64,000 nt of DNA, from positions 19,322,756 through 19,386,755 of the forward strand of contig CM072166.1 of assembly GCA_036850595.1 (NCBI GenBank), read 5' to 3'. The DNA is from Rhyacichthys aspro. Its lineage: Eukaryota > Chordata > Actinopteri > Gobiiformes > Rhyacichthyidae. How positions within the stretch are numbered: position 1 is the stretch's first letter; each line of letters begins with the position of its first letter. The position numbers were made by a program, and so were the translations under genes. Below, piece by piece: positions 23,901 to 35,900 of this stretch. A model generated the notes under the pieces. The model did no database searches and had not been told where the DNA came from. It worked only from the letters and a program-made list of their open reading frames with translations.

Positions 23901-26900
23901 AACAGTGACAACAAAACAAAAGCCCACAAAATACCAACCACCACACCATGTGGTGTTCTGAGACGCCCTGTTGGATCGTCCCGCAGCATTTGTTTTCTAG
24001 ATCTGTTGTCATGACTGGGCAGTTCAGGCAGGTGCATCGAGCTGGCTGACCCCTGTTGGGTTCGGCTGGTCCTGGTGTGACTCTCTCCGGCACATCCAGA
24101 AAAAAACCCCTCACAGACAAGTTCCAATCATCTGGAGCACTTCATCCTTCTCCGGAGACAGATGCTGCAGTCACTGATCTCCTGCACAGGAGCTTCAAAC
24201 TCCAGAGCTGGAGTCCTGAGAAGAGAACAATAAAAATATATGACTTATTTGTTCATTCATTGAGCCAAATTTCATGTTAGAGGTATTCTGAATGAACCAA
24301 GAGTAAAATAAACAAGGATAAACTGAAATGGTACAGTGGGGTTACATTTATGTTGTCTCAACCTAATGCCAGACCAATTTAGTACAGTAGTGGTACCTAG
24401 AAACAAGCAAAACTCCTGTACTTAGTAATATGTATTTTGCTTTTCTCCAGAATAAATAAGAGGTCAGTGAGTGTTGTTTTGGTGCTTATCACTGATGTTA
24501 CACAAGGTTTAGGAACAGTGCAGCTGTTTAGACATTAGCTGATCAAATAAAAATGAAATGCTCTAATGTCTTGGCAAAATAACAGTAATAGTAACACATT
24601 ATGTATCGTATCCCGTCTGATAGAGATAAGTTCCCTAACTTTTGCCGTTATTCTGCTGAGACTCCTGTGTAAACACTGCAGGGTCTCGATGGAAACTACG
24701 TGAGCTAGTGCTAAAGCTAGCTATAGCAAAGCTAACATTTGTCAACGCTTTTTTGACAAACGTTACATACAGTTGATAATATATCACACAGAGTTTGCTC
24801 TAACTACTGTATTGTGTTGAAAAACACAATACAGTAGTTAGACACAAACATACAATACAAACAAAATACAAACATGCTATTGTCAAACATTAGTCGTTCT
24901 CTTGCCTCTGTCTCAAGAGTTCACTCTCTGCGTCAGTCTCGAGAGTCAAGTATAGTTTAGTCTCAAATAAAGTTTGTCAAACTTTCAGAAGTGTAACTTC
25001 TCTTACCTCCTCCGTAAACATGACTCCAGTAAATCTCAGAGTCTGTGATGAGTCTGTAAAAGAGTCTGTGTTGACGTTAATACTCCGGTTCCGCAGTCGT
25101 GCTCGTACGAACGCGCGCGTGAGAGCGAGCACGACACTGACTGCAGTTCCTCTAACGGCCACAGGTGTCAGTAACTGGTAGAAATTTATGAAAGTTACAC
25201 AATGGCCCTTTAATGCTCCCCAAGACTTTTGGGAAAAGATTCTGAGGACTGACAAGAAAAAAAAAAAAAACTTTTTGGAAGGTACGTCCTATTTCATCTG
25301 GCATAAAAGTTACAGAAAAAAAGAAAAAAGAAAAGAACACCATACCTAGTGTCAAATATTGTGGTGGTAGTGAGATGGTGTGGGGCTGCTTTGATGCTTC
25401 AGGACCTGGATGACTTGCTGTGACTGATAGAACCATGAATTCTGTTCTCTAACAAAAACTTCTGAAGGAGTATGAAATAACTGGTATAAATTTGAGCCAA
25501 ATTGCAGTTTGGCATTTGTGAATTATAACAATTTAAGGATTGTTAGCGAGGTAAAAATTTTACATTAAAGGTGGAATAGAAAATGTTTTTGTAAACATTT
25601 TTTGTTATATTTTATAAATTAGTTTTTACTTGCATATAAGACATCGGAAAATAAGAGGTCTCCAAAAATAAAATTTATTAGATGTCAATTGTGGAGGTGG
25701 TGGTGCCTTAAAAACATTAACCAATCAAAAACGCTCTCATCGTGTGTTCCATTGGTCAATCATCCTGTCAATCACTCCTGCTACATGAGGCCGGAAGTGT
25801 GCGCGTTCCCGTATTCTGTTTAAAGCTGCTTTTGCGTTGCTACCGTTAAACAGCCTCACTGTGCAGCTTCACTGTCAGGCACAGACTGCTCCTTCGTGCA
25901 GCTCCATTGTCAGGACCACATAGTCATTTATTTCCCTGTTTTTACTTTTTCTCTTTATTTATTTGTGTAGATAGGGGGAACAGTCTGCTTAACTAGCGTT
26001 AGCTCCATCCGTTAGCTTTAGTTTGTTCATCTAGCTACTCCTCGTTAGCTTCAGGCTACATTTATATCTAGTTAATATTTTTTGTCTTTAGCAAGGTTTT
26101 ACACAATGGCTGCGAAGAACACTGATGAAGGTAACTGTAAAAGAAAGACTATGTTTGAGGTGGCTGCGAAAAGGAAAAAGATGGCAGATGAAAGAAACAA
26201 AACCACAGTTGTTCTTGGTGCATCGTTTGAGCGATGGCGAGCGCTGAAGGCACAGCGAGGAATACTAACGGACGCATTGGTCGCCAAATTTATGCTCGAC
26301 GGGTAAGTTTTAGGCTCAATGTTTTGTTGTCATATTAAAAACTGCTAGTTGGGAGTATTATCTGGTGTTTTGTCACTGTATTTTGTTAGACACTGTTTGA
26401 TCGCTATTCTTTTTGGTGGGCAGAAGTTAGAAGTTATTTCTTATTATTGTAAAACGTTACAGGCAGGGCTACTCTATTTCAATTTTCTAACTATCAATGG
26501 ACGTGTGTATGTTGTTTTGGAGGCAGGACCTCAGAAAGAACTGTGAAACAAGTCGGCTGGTCTTGCGCATGCGCATTTTTCAAAAACTGGCTAACAATCG
26601 CTGCTGTCTGGATGTTCGCAAACATCTTCTATTCCACCTTTAAGTTTGACACACAGTCACTCGAAAAGTTTTTGCAAAGAATTTGGATAACTTTTAATGC
26701 CCCACTTCTCTAGATTATCTTGAGCGATTTTTAGCTCTGTCCATTAAAAACCCTAGGAGTGTCAAAATGCGAAGTAAGAAAACTGCTCAGTCATGTTTTT
26801 AAAATTTTAAATTCAAGATGGACAACTTTCTAAGAGTGAAGAAACAAACACAGTGTCATGCTCAGGCAACAACTCAAAGAGGAGAGGAGATGACCAGAAG

Positions 26901-29900
26901 CAGGCTCTAGAAAGAGAAAGGTGCACTTTGGCAGTGAATATGCAGGAAAATGTCTTGCACCTTCAAAAAAGGGACATGTCTGCAGCTGGACACTGCACAG
27001 GGTTGGTGCAGTGGAGCACACCTGTGCTAGCACCAGAAACAACCAGTGTGTGGGTGCCACACACATAAACCGAATGAAAAACCAGCTAATCCATCCATAT
27101 ATAGCATCAGAAAGAGTGTTTCCAATGGCCATGTTCGCTTCACACACCTGGTTTTGACAGCAGACGGCAGATGCCCCATGACTGGTGTTCTGCTGCCGAT
27201 TGCAGCTGTATGGAATTGGAGGGACTTACAGAGAACAGCAAACCGAGGGGGAGCCAGGATCCTGTGCAGACTGCAAAATGAAGCACCAATGCTGAAGAGG
27301 GCACAGAGGTTGATCCTTCAATATGGCGTCCAATATGACAGCAGACAGTGAAGCAACATATGAAAATGCGCTGCTTGCTTGTTGGTGAACATGCCCAGCC
27401 AGAGTTGCCTGTCACCTACCCGAGTCATTCACACGGGCAAATGCAGATGCCAATGGCAAAACCAGGGACACTAAGGAATTCAGCTACTGTGGATATCATC
27501 CCCATTCTAGCCTGCTAAGGCCTCTTAAAATGCTGTCCTGTCTCCTCCAGCACCGAGTTGGTTGGAGGTATACGAGCGGACGAAGACAGTAAAGCTGTGG
27601 TCCATGCTCACCCAGACTGCATGGGAGATGCCATTCCTAGCAATCAAGACGACCTGTGCCGTATAGCATGAGCAAATACAAAATGCATAATTAAGCCCTG
27701 CAACTAACTGGCCATTGTCCAGGGTGTACCCCGCCTAAGGCCCTAAGTTGCTGGGTTAGGTTACCCGCGACCCCCAATGGGACTAAGCGGTAGAAAATGA
27801 ATGAATGAAAGTGCATAATTAGCAACTCACCCTTCCACCAGAGATTTACAGTGTAAACTGGTATGTGAGGAGAACTGCAATGCATACAGTAGGTATTCCC
27901 ATTATAGCCTGCTCAGGCCTCTCAAGACACCTTCCTGCGCCCTCCACCACTGAGCTGGAGAGAAATGGGAGCAATAAACAGCAAAGCTGCAGCCTGCACT
28001 CAGGCGTTGACATAGCATAGCAAGCAGCGTGTACACAAATAGCAGCTCACTCACATGAGGGATGCAAGGTTCTGGTAGAGAAAACACTCAGCTCAAGTGA
28101 CATACACTTGAGTGGTAGCACATTAACAAACACTCTTCCAACAAGAAAAGCTGCGGTACAAAGTGAAGGGAACATACCTGGTACAACCTGTCTTCTCCTC
28201 TGCAGTGGTAGCCAGATGTAGCACTATTGTAGCGCGTATGCACTGTGTATTGACCTTTTATAACTGGCAACTATGGTACTGTGAAAAATATTTACCAAAA
28301 GTAACTAGCATCTGAACATCTTCCCTGCACTAGCCTGCTCATGCCCTCTATGGCGCTGTCCTGCCCCCTTCAGCATCAAGCTGGAGATATACCAGCAATG
28401 CCTGCTGGTAAAGCAAGACAGACAGCAAGGCCACAGCCCACAGTAATTCAGGGTGCGCGGGACACAACACTACGTCTATGTCTATGACATTTAAAGGACT
28501 GCCAAAAGGCTACTAGCTTACACGATGACCTATGTCATGTTTGTAGATAATTAGCAACTCATCCTTCCACAGGAGATTTGCAGCAAAAACAGCAATGTGA
28601 GTAGAAAACCAGGCATTACAGGGAAATTTATCCCCATTCTAGTCTGCTCAGGCCTTTTAAGATGTACGTAGTAACATTCAGTTTTCAATTGAATTTACCC
28701 ATCTTGTATAGCTTTAGCCTTTGCAAATGTCATTTTGAATGAAAATAAGTCAGTAGCATTATGTAAAAGACCACAGTGTTACAGCACAGTGTCACACTCT
28801 GTGAGACATGGATTGTTCAAAACATACAGTATGTGACATCAAGTGTAACAGACTGAATGCACAAATATCATTATGCACATCATTTATGAGCCAAACCAAA
28901 AACATTCAAGCAACCTTTGATAATAATGAATTGCACTAGTGCTGGGTTCACACAGATGTATAATTAATGAGATGAATTGGTAGTACATTAGTAGAATCTC
29001 AAAAGCAGAATTTGACAGAAGCCACAAACTACTGTTAACTACTGGTTTTGCTGATGGTTTGGTTCTATGAGGTGTCAGTGAATGGACAAAAACAAAAAAG
29101 CTTAGTGTTTAAATGTGCTTTCAATTAACAACAATTTTGTTGTCTTTTACCGAGAGCTTTTGTGCCAGGTTTATTAGTTTATCACTAGAGTCTTTTGATA
29201 CCTGTACATGGTGCACTATTAATATCCAGAAAGGAGCACTGTGCTCCTGCTACAAATAACTCCCACCATAAAACTAAAGACAGACAAATTTACACTTGCC
29301 TGTCCACAACTACTGATCCCTGCAGAGAAATTTAAAAAGGGGGAAGGGAAAAGGAAACAAGTCTTACTATCAGTATCAATATTAACTGAATAAGATACTA
29401 TTATGTCTGTCTTCTAATTATTGGGTGCCCTAGTTTAAGTGAAAAAAATATCCACTCATCTTTAAGCATTTCTTTAACACCAGTGTATTAGCTGGTCAGT
29501 GATGAAAAGCTCTGAGCCTGTGTGTAACATGACGTCATGATGTGCAATAGTTATGCCCACTCGCCTGCAGCCGCAAACATGCAAACAGTCCCCTGTCATC
29601 AAATATTGATGCAGAATTCACAAAGACAGTGACAACTACAGAGTGAAACCATTAAGCTTGCAAACTGATGGATGAAGTCACTGTGCCATGTACTACCTGA
29701 AGCCATATACTGCCTGCTCTTTCAGCATGTAAACTCTCATCTGGGCCTGCTTCCTTTACGTCATCTTCTTACATTTATCTGTATCACCCAGTATTTAGTG
29801 AACATTATTTGAGGAATTGATTTCAACACCTTTTTTTTTTTTTTTTTTTTTAAATTAAAAAAAAACAACTTTCTGGCTGAAACATTATTTAATGGTTAAC

Positions 29901-32900
29901 AGTTATTTAACAAAGCTTCACACTGACCTCACACTGCTGACCCCTCTGTCTGCACTCTAGGGGTCACACTGTAACAAAGTACAGTAGTTCTACTTCAATT
30001 AACTAGAGGGGATGTTTATTAGGTGCATTGCTAACAGAGTTAACATATCCCAGCCCGTAAAATCCAAAAGTAGAGCAAAGCTCCCCCACAACCTCGGTCC
30101 AAGTCTTTATGACAGGTTAAAAAAAAAGTAATTCATACATTATTGAGCTCTATTTCTCCAGTTAATACTGAAAATAGCAACAACAGCCTTAGTCCCAGCA
30201 TAACCGATCAGTTTGTTGATACCACCATGCAGTCAACGCAAACAGCTTTTGACAGGGTAGCTCTGCTACAACAGGTCATTAGAAATAGTAGAGTATCACT
30301 ATAGTGTAATACAGAAATTAAAAAGGCAATGCCATCACTTTGAGGAGTCTCTCTGGAAAAATAGTCTTTGTTTATATGCAAGCCCTGCGTAAGGCTCAAA
30401 CTTGGTATTATTCTACAATGACAGAAGAAAATAAGAAAAATCCTAGGTTTCTGTTCAGCACTGTAGCCAGGCTGATGAAGAGTCACAGCTCAGTAGAACC
30501 TAGTATCCATTTAACACTTTTTAATAATTATTCATTCATTTATTCATTCATTTTCTACCACTTAGTCCCGTTTTGGGGTTGTGGGTGGCTGGAGCCTATC
30601 CCAGCAGCTTTGGGCCTTAGGCAGGGTACACCCTGGACAGTGGCCAGTTCGTCGAAAGGCTGACACTTATAGACAAACATTGACAGACCAATGACAACCA
30701 TTCACTCTCACATTCATTCACTAGGGATACTTTAGAGTTGCCAATTAACCTATACATGCATGTCTTGGGCGGTGGGAGGAAGCCGGAGTACCCTGAGAGA
30801 ACCCACAGTGACACGGGGAGGACATGCAGACTCCTCACAGACCAGAGTTAGCCGACGATGTTTGAGTCAGACACAATCAGCCAAGGATGTTTGAATTGGC
30901 CAGAACCAGCCAAGGATGTTTTGGGTCGGCCGGGATTTGAACTCACTTTGAACTTTTTTTTTGTGCCCAATTTAATGAAGAAAATCTCCGTAAAGTGAAA
31001 GTGATTCTCATATTTCTCGCCCATGCTCTTTCGAGCTGCTCGTGGCTCGGCTCTGCAGCGGATCTGAAATGCATCCAGTGGGCGCGGGTGTGCGTTCCGC
31101 AGTGGAGCGGCGTATGCAGTGGAACCTGGGGGTTAAACTTAGGTCCAGATTCCAGAAAAACCTTTTTAGTGATATGGATTTCATTTATTTTATCCCTAAT
31201 TATGGTTATTTATTTATTTAATAATAAAAGAAATTCACTCCCCCCAAAGTTGTCATGTAACAAGAAGTCAGTTCTAGAGACCAGAACCATATTTTGTACC
31301 AGGCTTTAAAAGGGTTTTTTTACATTTGGATTTTACAATATAATAGACCCCTTTCACGCTGTGCGTGACGAAACCGGAAGTAGCTCGTCATTTAAATCCC
31401 GTCGCTCACCTCAGCTCGGCTTTCTTCCCAAGTCATTTCAAGCAAATTTGTATGGGACAGCGTCTTTTCAGACGTCTTAAGTTAAATAAATATATTCCTC
31501 CTTAAAATGAAGCCCACAAACGTATGTGCTTCCTCGAAGAATTTTAAATGTGGCGCTCTCATCTCTTCTGATTGCATTCACCCAGCAAGATCGTAGCTGC
31601 TTATCTGAGGGAAAATCGTGAAAGCGTAAAACATGGATGGCCCTGCTTGTTTGATTAGCATTTTGCTACTTCCAGTTGTGTGACGCACAGCGTGAAAAGG
31701 GTCTATTCTTCTTTTGGAGCCTGCACTCTGGTGGATGGAGGTATATCGCTGTATGGTGGCGTCCTTCCATGAGGACTCTTTATGAGGGCATGTCTGATCG
31801 GCTTGATATAAACCGAGCTAATGCAGAAAAACATACTGATAGCACTCACATAGCTAATGAACAACTAGCAACTTCTCAAATACATTATTACAAAACATGT
31901 AGTGCTCTGACAAAAGAGACACTCGTTTGCAGAGCTATAAAGCTTGACAGAAACAACAGCAACATTTACTTCAGTGGGGTGAAGTAAGTGACGTAAGAGA
32001 GCTCTGAGATGTGGGGCGTGTTTCTGAACCGCGTATTTGAAAAGCCCACCCACGAGCAGTTGAGACGCTGCCCTCTCCGCCCATTTTAGTAATATCCTCC
32101 ATAGAAGGAGTCAAAATATTCAAGATGGAAGCGCTGTTCATTGGCGGTCATTTGGACAAATTAGACCAAATACAGACATTGCTTCCATTATTTATACATT
32201 CTATGGTTTATATCCATGTACAGCTGCTGTCGATGCTGACCTTTACCCTCCACTGGACAGAACGTGAACCATCAGAGGAACATAAACTGAGCTGCAACAA
32301 GTAATGCTTGGTCCAAAACATTTGACTTTAGTTTCTGTCAGTGCTGTGCTCAGGTTTGTGAACACAGGACAAGATGCTTTATTAGAATAAGATCAACAGT
32401 GGAGACATTTACAGAAATGATCACAGTAAGGGTCTCAAAAGTGTAAATAGACAATAAAACTGTAACATATAGTAACGCATATAAAGGTTGTTGCACACTG
32501 TGGTTATTTTACTGATGTATAAAGTCTATATTCTCAATTTTTTTCTGTTCATTCAGGAAGAGAAGAGAAGGTAAAACAGGACGACTTCCAATCACAGCCT
32601 ACAACCAGTGTCTGTAAAATGTACAGCTAGTCCTACTACATGAGACAGAGACTTACAGCTGCATCACTGAAAGAAACTCTTCACAGAGACCTCAGTCTCC
32701 GGCCTGAGGATGTAAAGGATTGCTGCTCCACTGTCTGTGTTCGCAGCTGCACTGAGAGGAACTGCTCTGGAGTTTTTACACTACCCTCACTATATATGAC
32801 TCTGTATGACTGTATTGTGGACATTCAAATGAGACAATCCAGTTCCAATCAGCTAAACCTGACATGATTATGTGAAACATGACATAAAAATATAATAAAC

Positions 32901-35900
32901 CAAAAAAAGAAAAACTTCCTGTATCATGACACTTTTTCAGTGTTTAGTCTGTGGACTCTATATTGTCTCTCGATCTGGATGAAGTATTTTGTCTGTAGCA
33001 GTGTTCTCTTCCTCTTGTTCTATATCCTTCTAGAGTCAACCTGGACAAGCTGACTGTAGCTACTAACGGCATCGGTGTCAACACTGATATGCCACCAAAA
33101 AGAATCCCAGCGACAGAGGAGGCCGAGGACATAAAAAAGTCACTTGACTTCTTGTCTGAGCGGGATAGAGCTGGACCTGGAGCACATCAATGCGTGTCAC
33201 TGGCTGCCCATGAAAAACAGCATAAGACCAGTTGTCATAATGATGTTTTGTCAACAGGAAAAACAAGATGGCACTTTTAAAACAAAGATGCAAACTGAAA
33301 GGAACTATCCATCCATCCATCTTCCTCCGCTTATCTGGGGCCGGGTCACGGGGGCAGCAGTCTAAGCAGAGACGCCCAGACTTCCCTCTCCCCAGACACT
33401 TCTTCCAGCTCCTCTGGGGCAATACCGAGGCGTTCCCAGGCCAGCCGAGAGACATAGTCCCTCCAGCGTGTCCTAGGTCTGCCCCGGGGCCTCCTCCCAT
33501 TGGGACATGCCCGGAACACCTCCCCAGGAAGGCGTCCAGGAGGCATCCGGAACAGATGCCCGAGCCACCTCAGCTGGCTCCTCTCGACGTGGAGGAGCAG
33601 CGGCTCTACTCTGAGCTCCTCCCGAGTGACTGAACTCCTCACCCTATCTCTAAGGGAGCGTCCAGCCACCCTGCGGAGGAAACTCATTTCGGCCGCTTGT
33701 ATCCGGGATCTTGTCCTTTCGGTCATGACCCAGAGCTCATGACCATAGGTGAGAGTAGGAACGTAGATTGACCGGTAAATCGAGAGCTTTGCCTTGCAGC
33801 TCAGCTCCTTCTTTACCACGACAGACCGGTACAACGACCGCATGACTGCAGAAGCTGCACCGATCCGTCTGTCAATCTCTCGTTCCATCCTTCCCTCACT
33901 CGTGAACAAGACCCCAAGATACTTGAACTCCTCCACTTGAGGCAGGACCTCTCCACTGACCTGAAGGGGACAAGCCACCCTTTTCCGGCTGAGAACCATG
34001 GCCTCGGACTTGGAGGTGCTGATTCTCATCCCGGCCGCTTCACACTCGGCTGCAAACCGTCCCAGTGCATGCTGAAGGTCCTGGTCTGATGGAGCCAACA
34101 GGACCACATCATCCGCAAAAAGCAGAGATGAGATCCCGTGGTCCCCAAACCGGACCCCCTCCAGCCCCTGACTGCGCCTAGAAATCCTGTCCATAAAAAT
34201 TATGAACAGGACCGGTGACATAGGGCAGCCCTGGCGGAGTCCAACATGCACCGGGAACAGGTCTGACTTACTGCCGGCAATGCGAACCAAGCTCCTGCTC
34301 CGGTCGTACAGGGACCCGGACCCCATACTCCCAGAGCACCCCCCACAGGATGCCGCGAGGGACACGGTCGAATGCCTTCTCCAGATCCACAAAACACATG
34401 TGGACTGGTTGGGCAAACTCCCATGAACCCTCCAGCACCCTGGAGAGGGTATAGAGCTGGTCCAGTGTTCCACGACCAGGACGAAAACCGCATTGTTCCT
34501 CCTGAATCCGAGGTTCAACTATCGGCCGGATTCTCCTCTCCAGTACCCTGGCATAGACTTTCCCGGGGAGGCTGAGGAGTGTGATCCCCCTGTAGTTGGA
34601 ACACACCCTCCGGTCCCCCTTCTTAAAAAGAGGGACCACCACCCCGGTCTGCCAGTCCAGGGGTACTGCCCCCGACCTCCACGCGATGTTGCAGAGGCGT
34701 GTCAGCCAAGACAGCCCTACAACATCCAGAGACTTGAGGAACTCAGGGCGGATCTCATCCACCCCCGGCGCCCTGCCACCGAGAAGCTTTTTAACTACCT
34801 CGGTGACTTCAGCTTGGGTGATGGACGAGTCCACCTCTGAGCCCTCAGCCTCTGCTTCCTCAGAGGAAGACGTGTCGGTGGGGTTGAGGAGATCCTCAAA
34901 GTATTCCTTCCACCGTATGACGATGTCCCCAGTCGAGGTCAACAACTGCCCACCTCCACTGTAAACAGTGTTACTGGAGCAGTGTTTCCCCCTTCTGAGG
35001 CGCCGAACGGTTTGCCAGAATCTCTTCGAGGCCGACCGATAGTCTTTCTCCATGGCCTCACCAAACTCCTCCCAGACCCGAGTTTTTGCCTGCACGACTG
35101 CCCGAGCCGTAGTCCGCTTGGCCTGCCGGTACCCATCGGCTGCCTCAGGAGTCCCGCGAGCCAACCAGGCCCGATAGGACTCCTTCTTCAGCTTGACGGC
35201 ATCCCTTACTTCCGGTGTCCACCACCGGGTTCGGGGATTGCCGCCACGACAGGCACCGGAGACCTTACGTCCACAGCTCCGAGCAGCCGCGTCGACAATG
35301 GAGGTGGAGAACATGGTCCACTCGGACTCAATGTCTCCAACCTCCCCCGGGATCTGGTCGAAGTTCTGCCGGAGGTGGGAGTTGAAGACCTCTCTGACAG
35401 GGGACTCAGCCAGACGTTCCCAGCAGACCCTCACAGTACGTTTGGGCCTGCCAAGTCTTTCCGACTTCCTCCCCCGCCATCGGATCCAACTCACCACCAG
35501 GTGGTGATCAGTTGACAGCTCCGCCCCTCTCTTCACCCGAGTGTCCAAGACATATGGCCGAAGGTCAGATGAAACGACTACAAAGTCGATCATCGACCTC
35601 CGGCCTAGAGTGTCCTGGTGCCACGTGCACTGATGGACACCCTTATGCTTGAACATGGTGTTCGTTATGGACAAACTGTGACTTGCACAGAAGTCCAATA
35701 ACAGAACACCACTCGGGTTCAGATCGGGGGGGCCGTTCCTCCCAATCACCCCTCTCCAGGTGTCACTGTCATTGCCCACGTGGGCGTTGAAGTCCCCCAG
35801 TAGAACAATGGAGTCCCCAGTTGAAGCGCCTTCCAGCACCCCTCCCAGGGACTCCAAGAAGGCCTGGTACTCTGCACTGCCGTTCGGCCCGTAAGCACAA

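Larger units (their letters stand above)
21317..25209. mobile_element. Kolobok-like TTAA element with two divergent ORF relics
   Basis: It is flanked by TTAA (21313-21316, 25210-25213). Ends AGGGGCTATGTGTA and TTACACAATGGCCCT are imperfect inverted repeats. Continuity of the Tc1 flanks proves a single insertion. A plus-strand gene starts near the left end (exon 21589-21841) and a minus-strand gene near the right end (ATG at 25021). A solo LTR has inserted at 23468. The TTAA duplication is shared with piggyBac, so the superfamily is inferred. Confidence 0.65.
21222..25480 (+). mobile_element. Tc1-like transposon remnant split by a TTAA element
   Basis: 21222-21312 (GAGTTCCAAGGAAACCAC, GACCAAAAAGAACATAAAGG, TTTTGCTAAAA) and 25214-25480 (TGCTCCCCAAGACTTTTGGG, TGGTGTGGGGCTGCTTTGAT) are consecutive parts of one Tc1 transposase, as in the copy at 39.7-40.5 kb. 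They are separated by 3.9 kb inserted at TTAA. Both parts are full of stops. Confidence 0.8.

Noticed and set aside
26830..27350. Possible host exon (frames at 27046-27351)
   Set aside because: Overlapping frames on both strands, no recognisable domain, next to decayed repeats.
32640..32867. Possible small gene with CVRSCTERNCSGV
   Set aside because: Isolated 75-codon frame without homologue, splice sites or promoter evidence.
33500..35515. Several plus-strand frames of 80-180 codons
   Set aside because: Antisense of the Rex3 ORFs.
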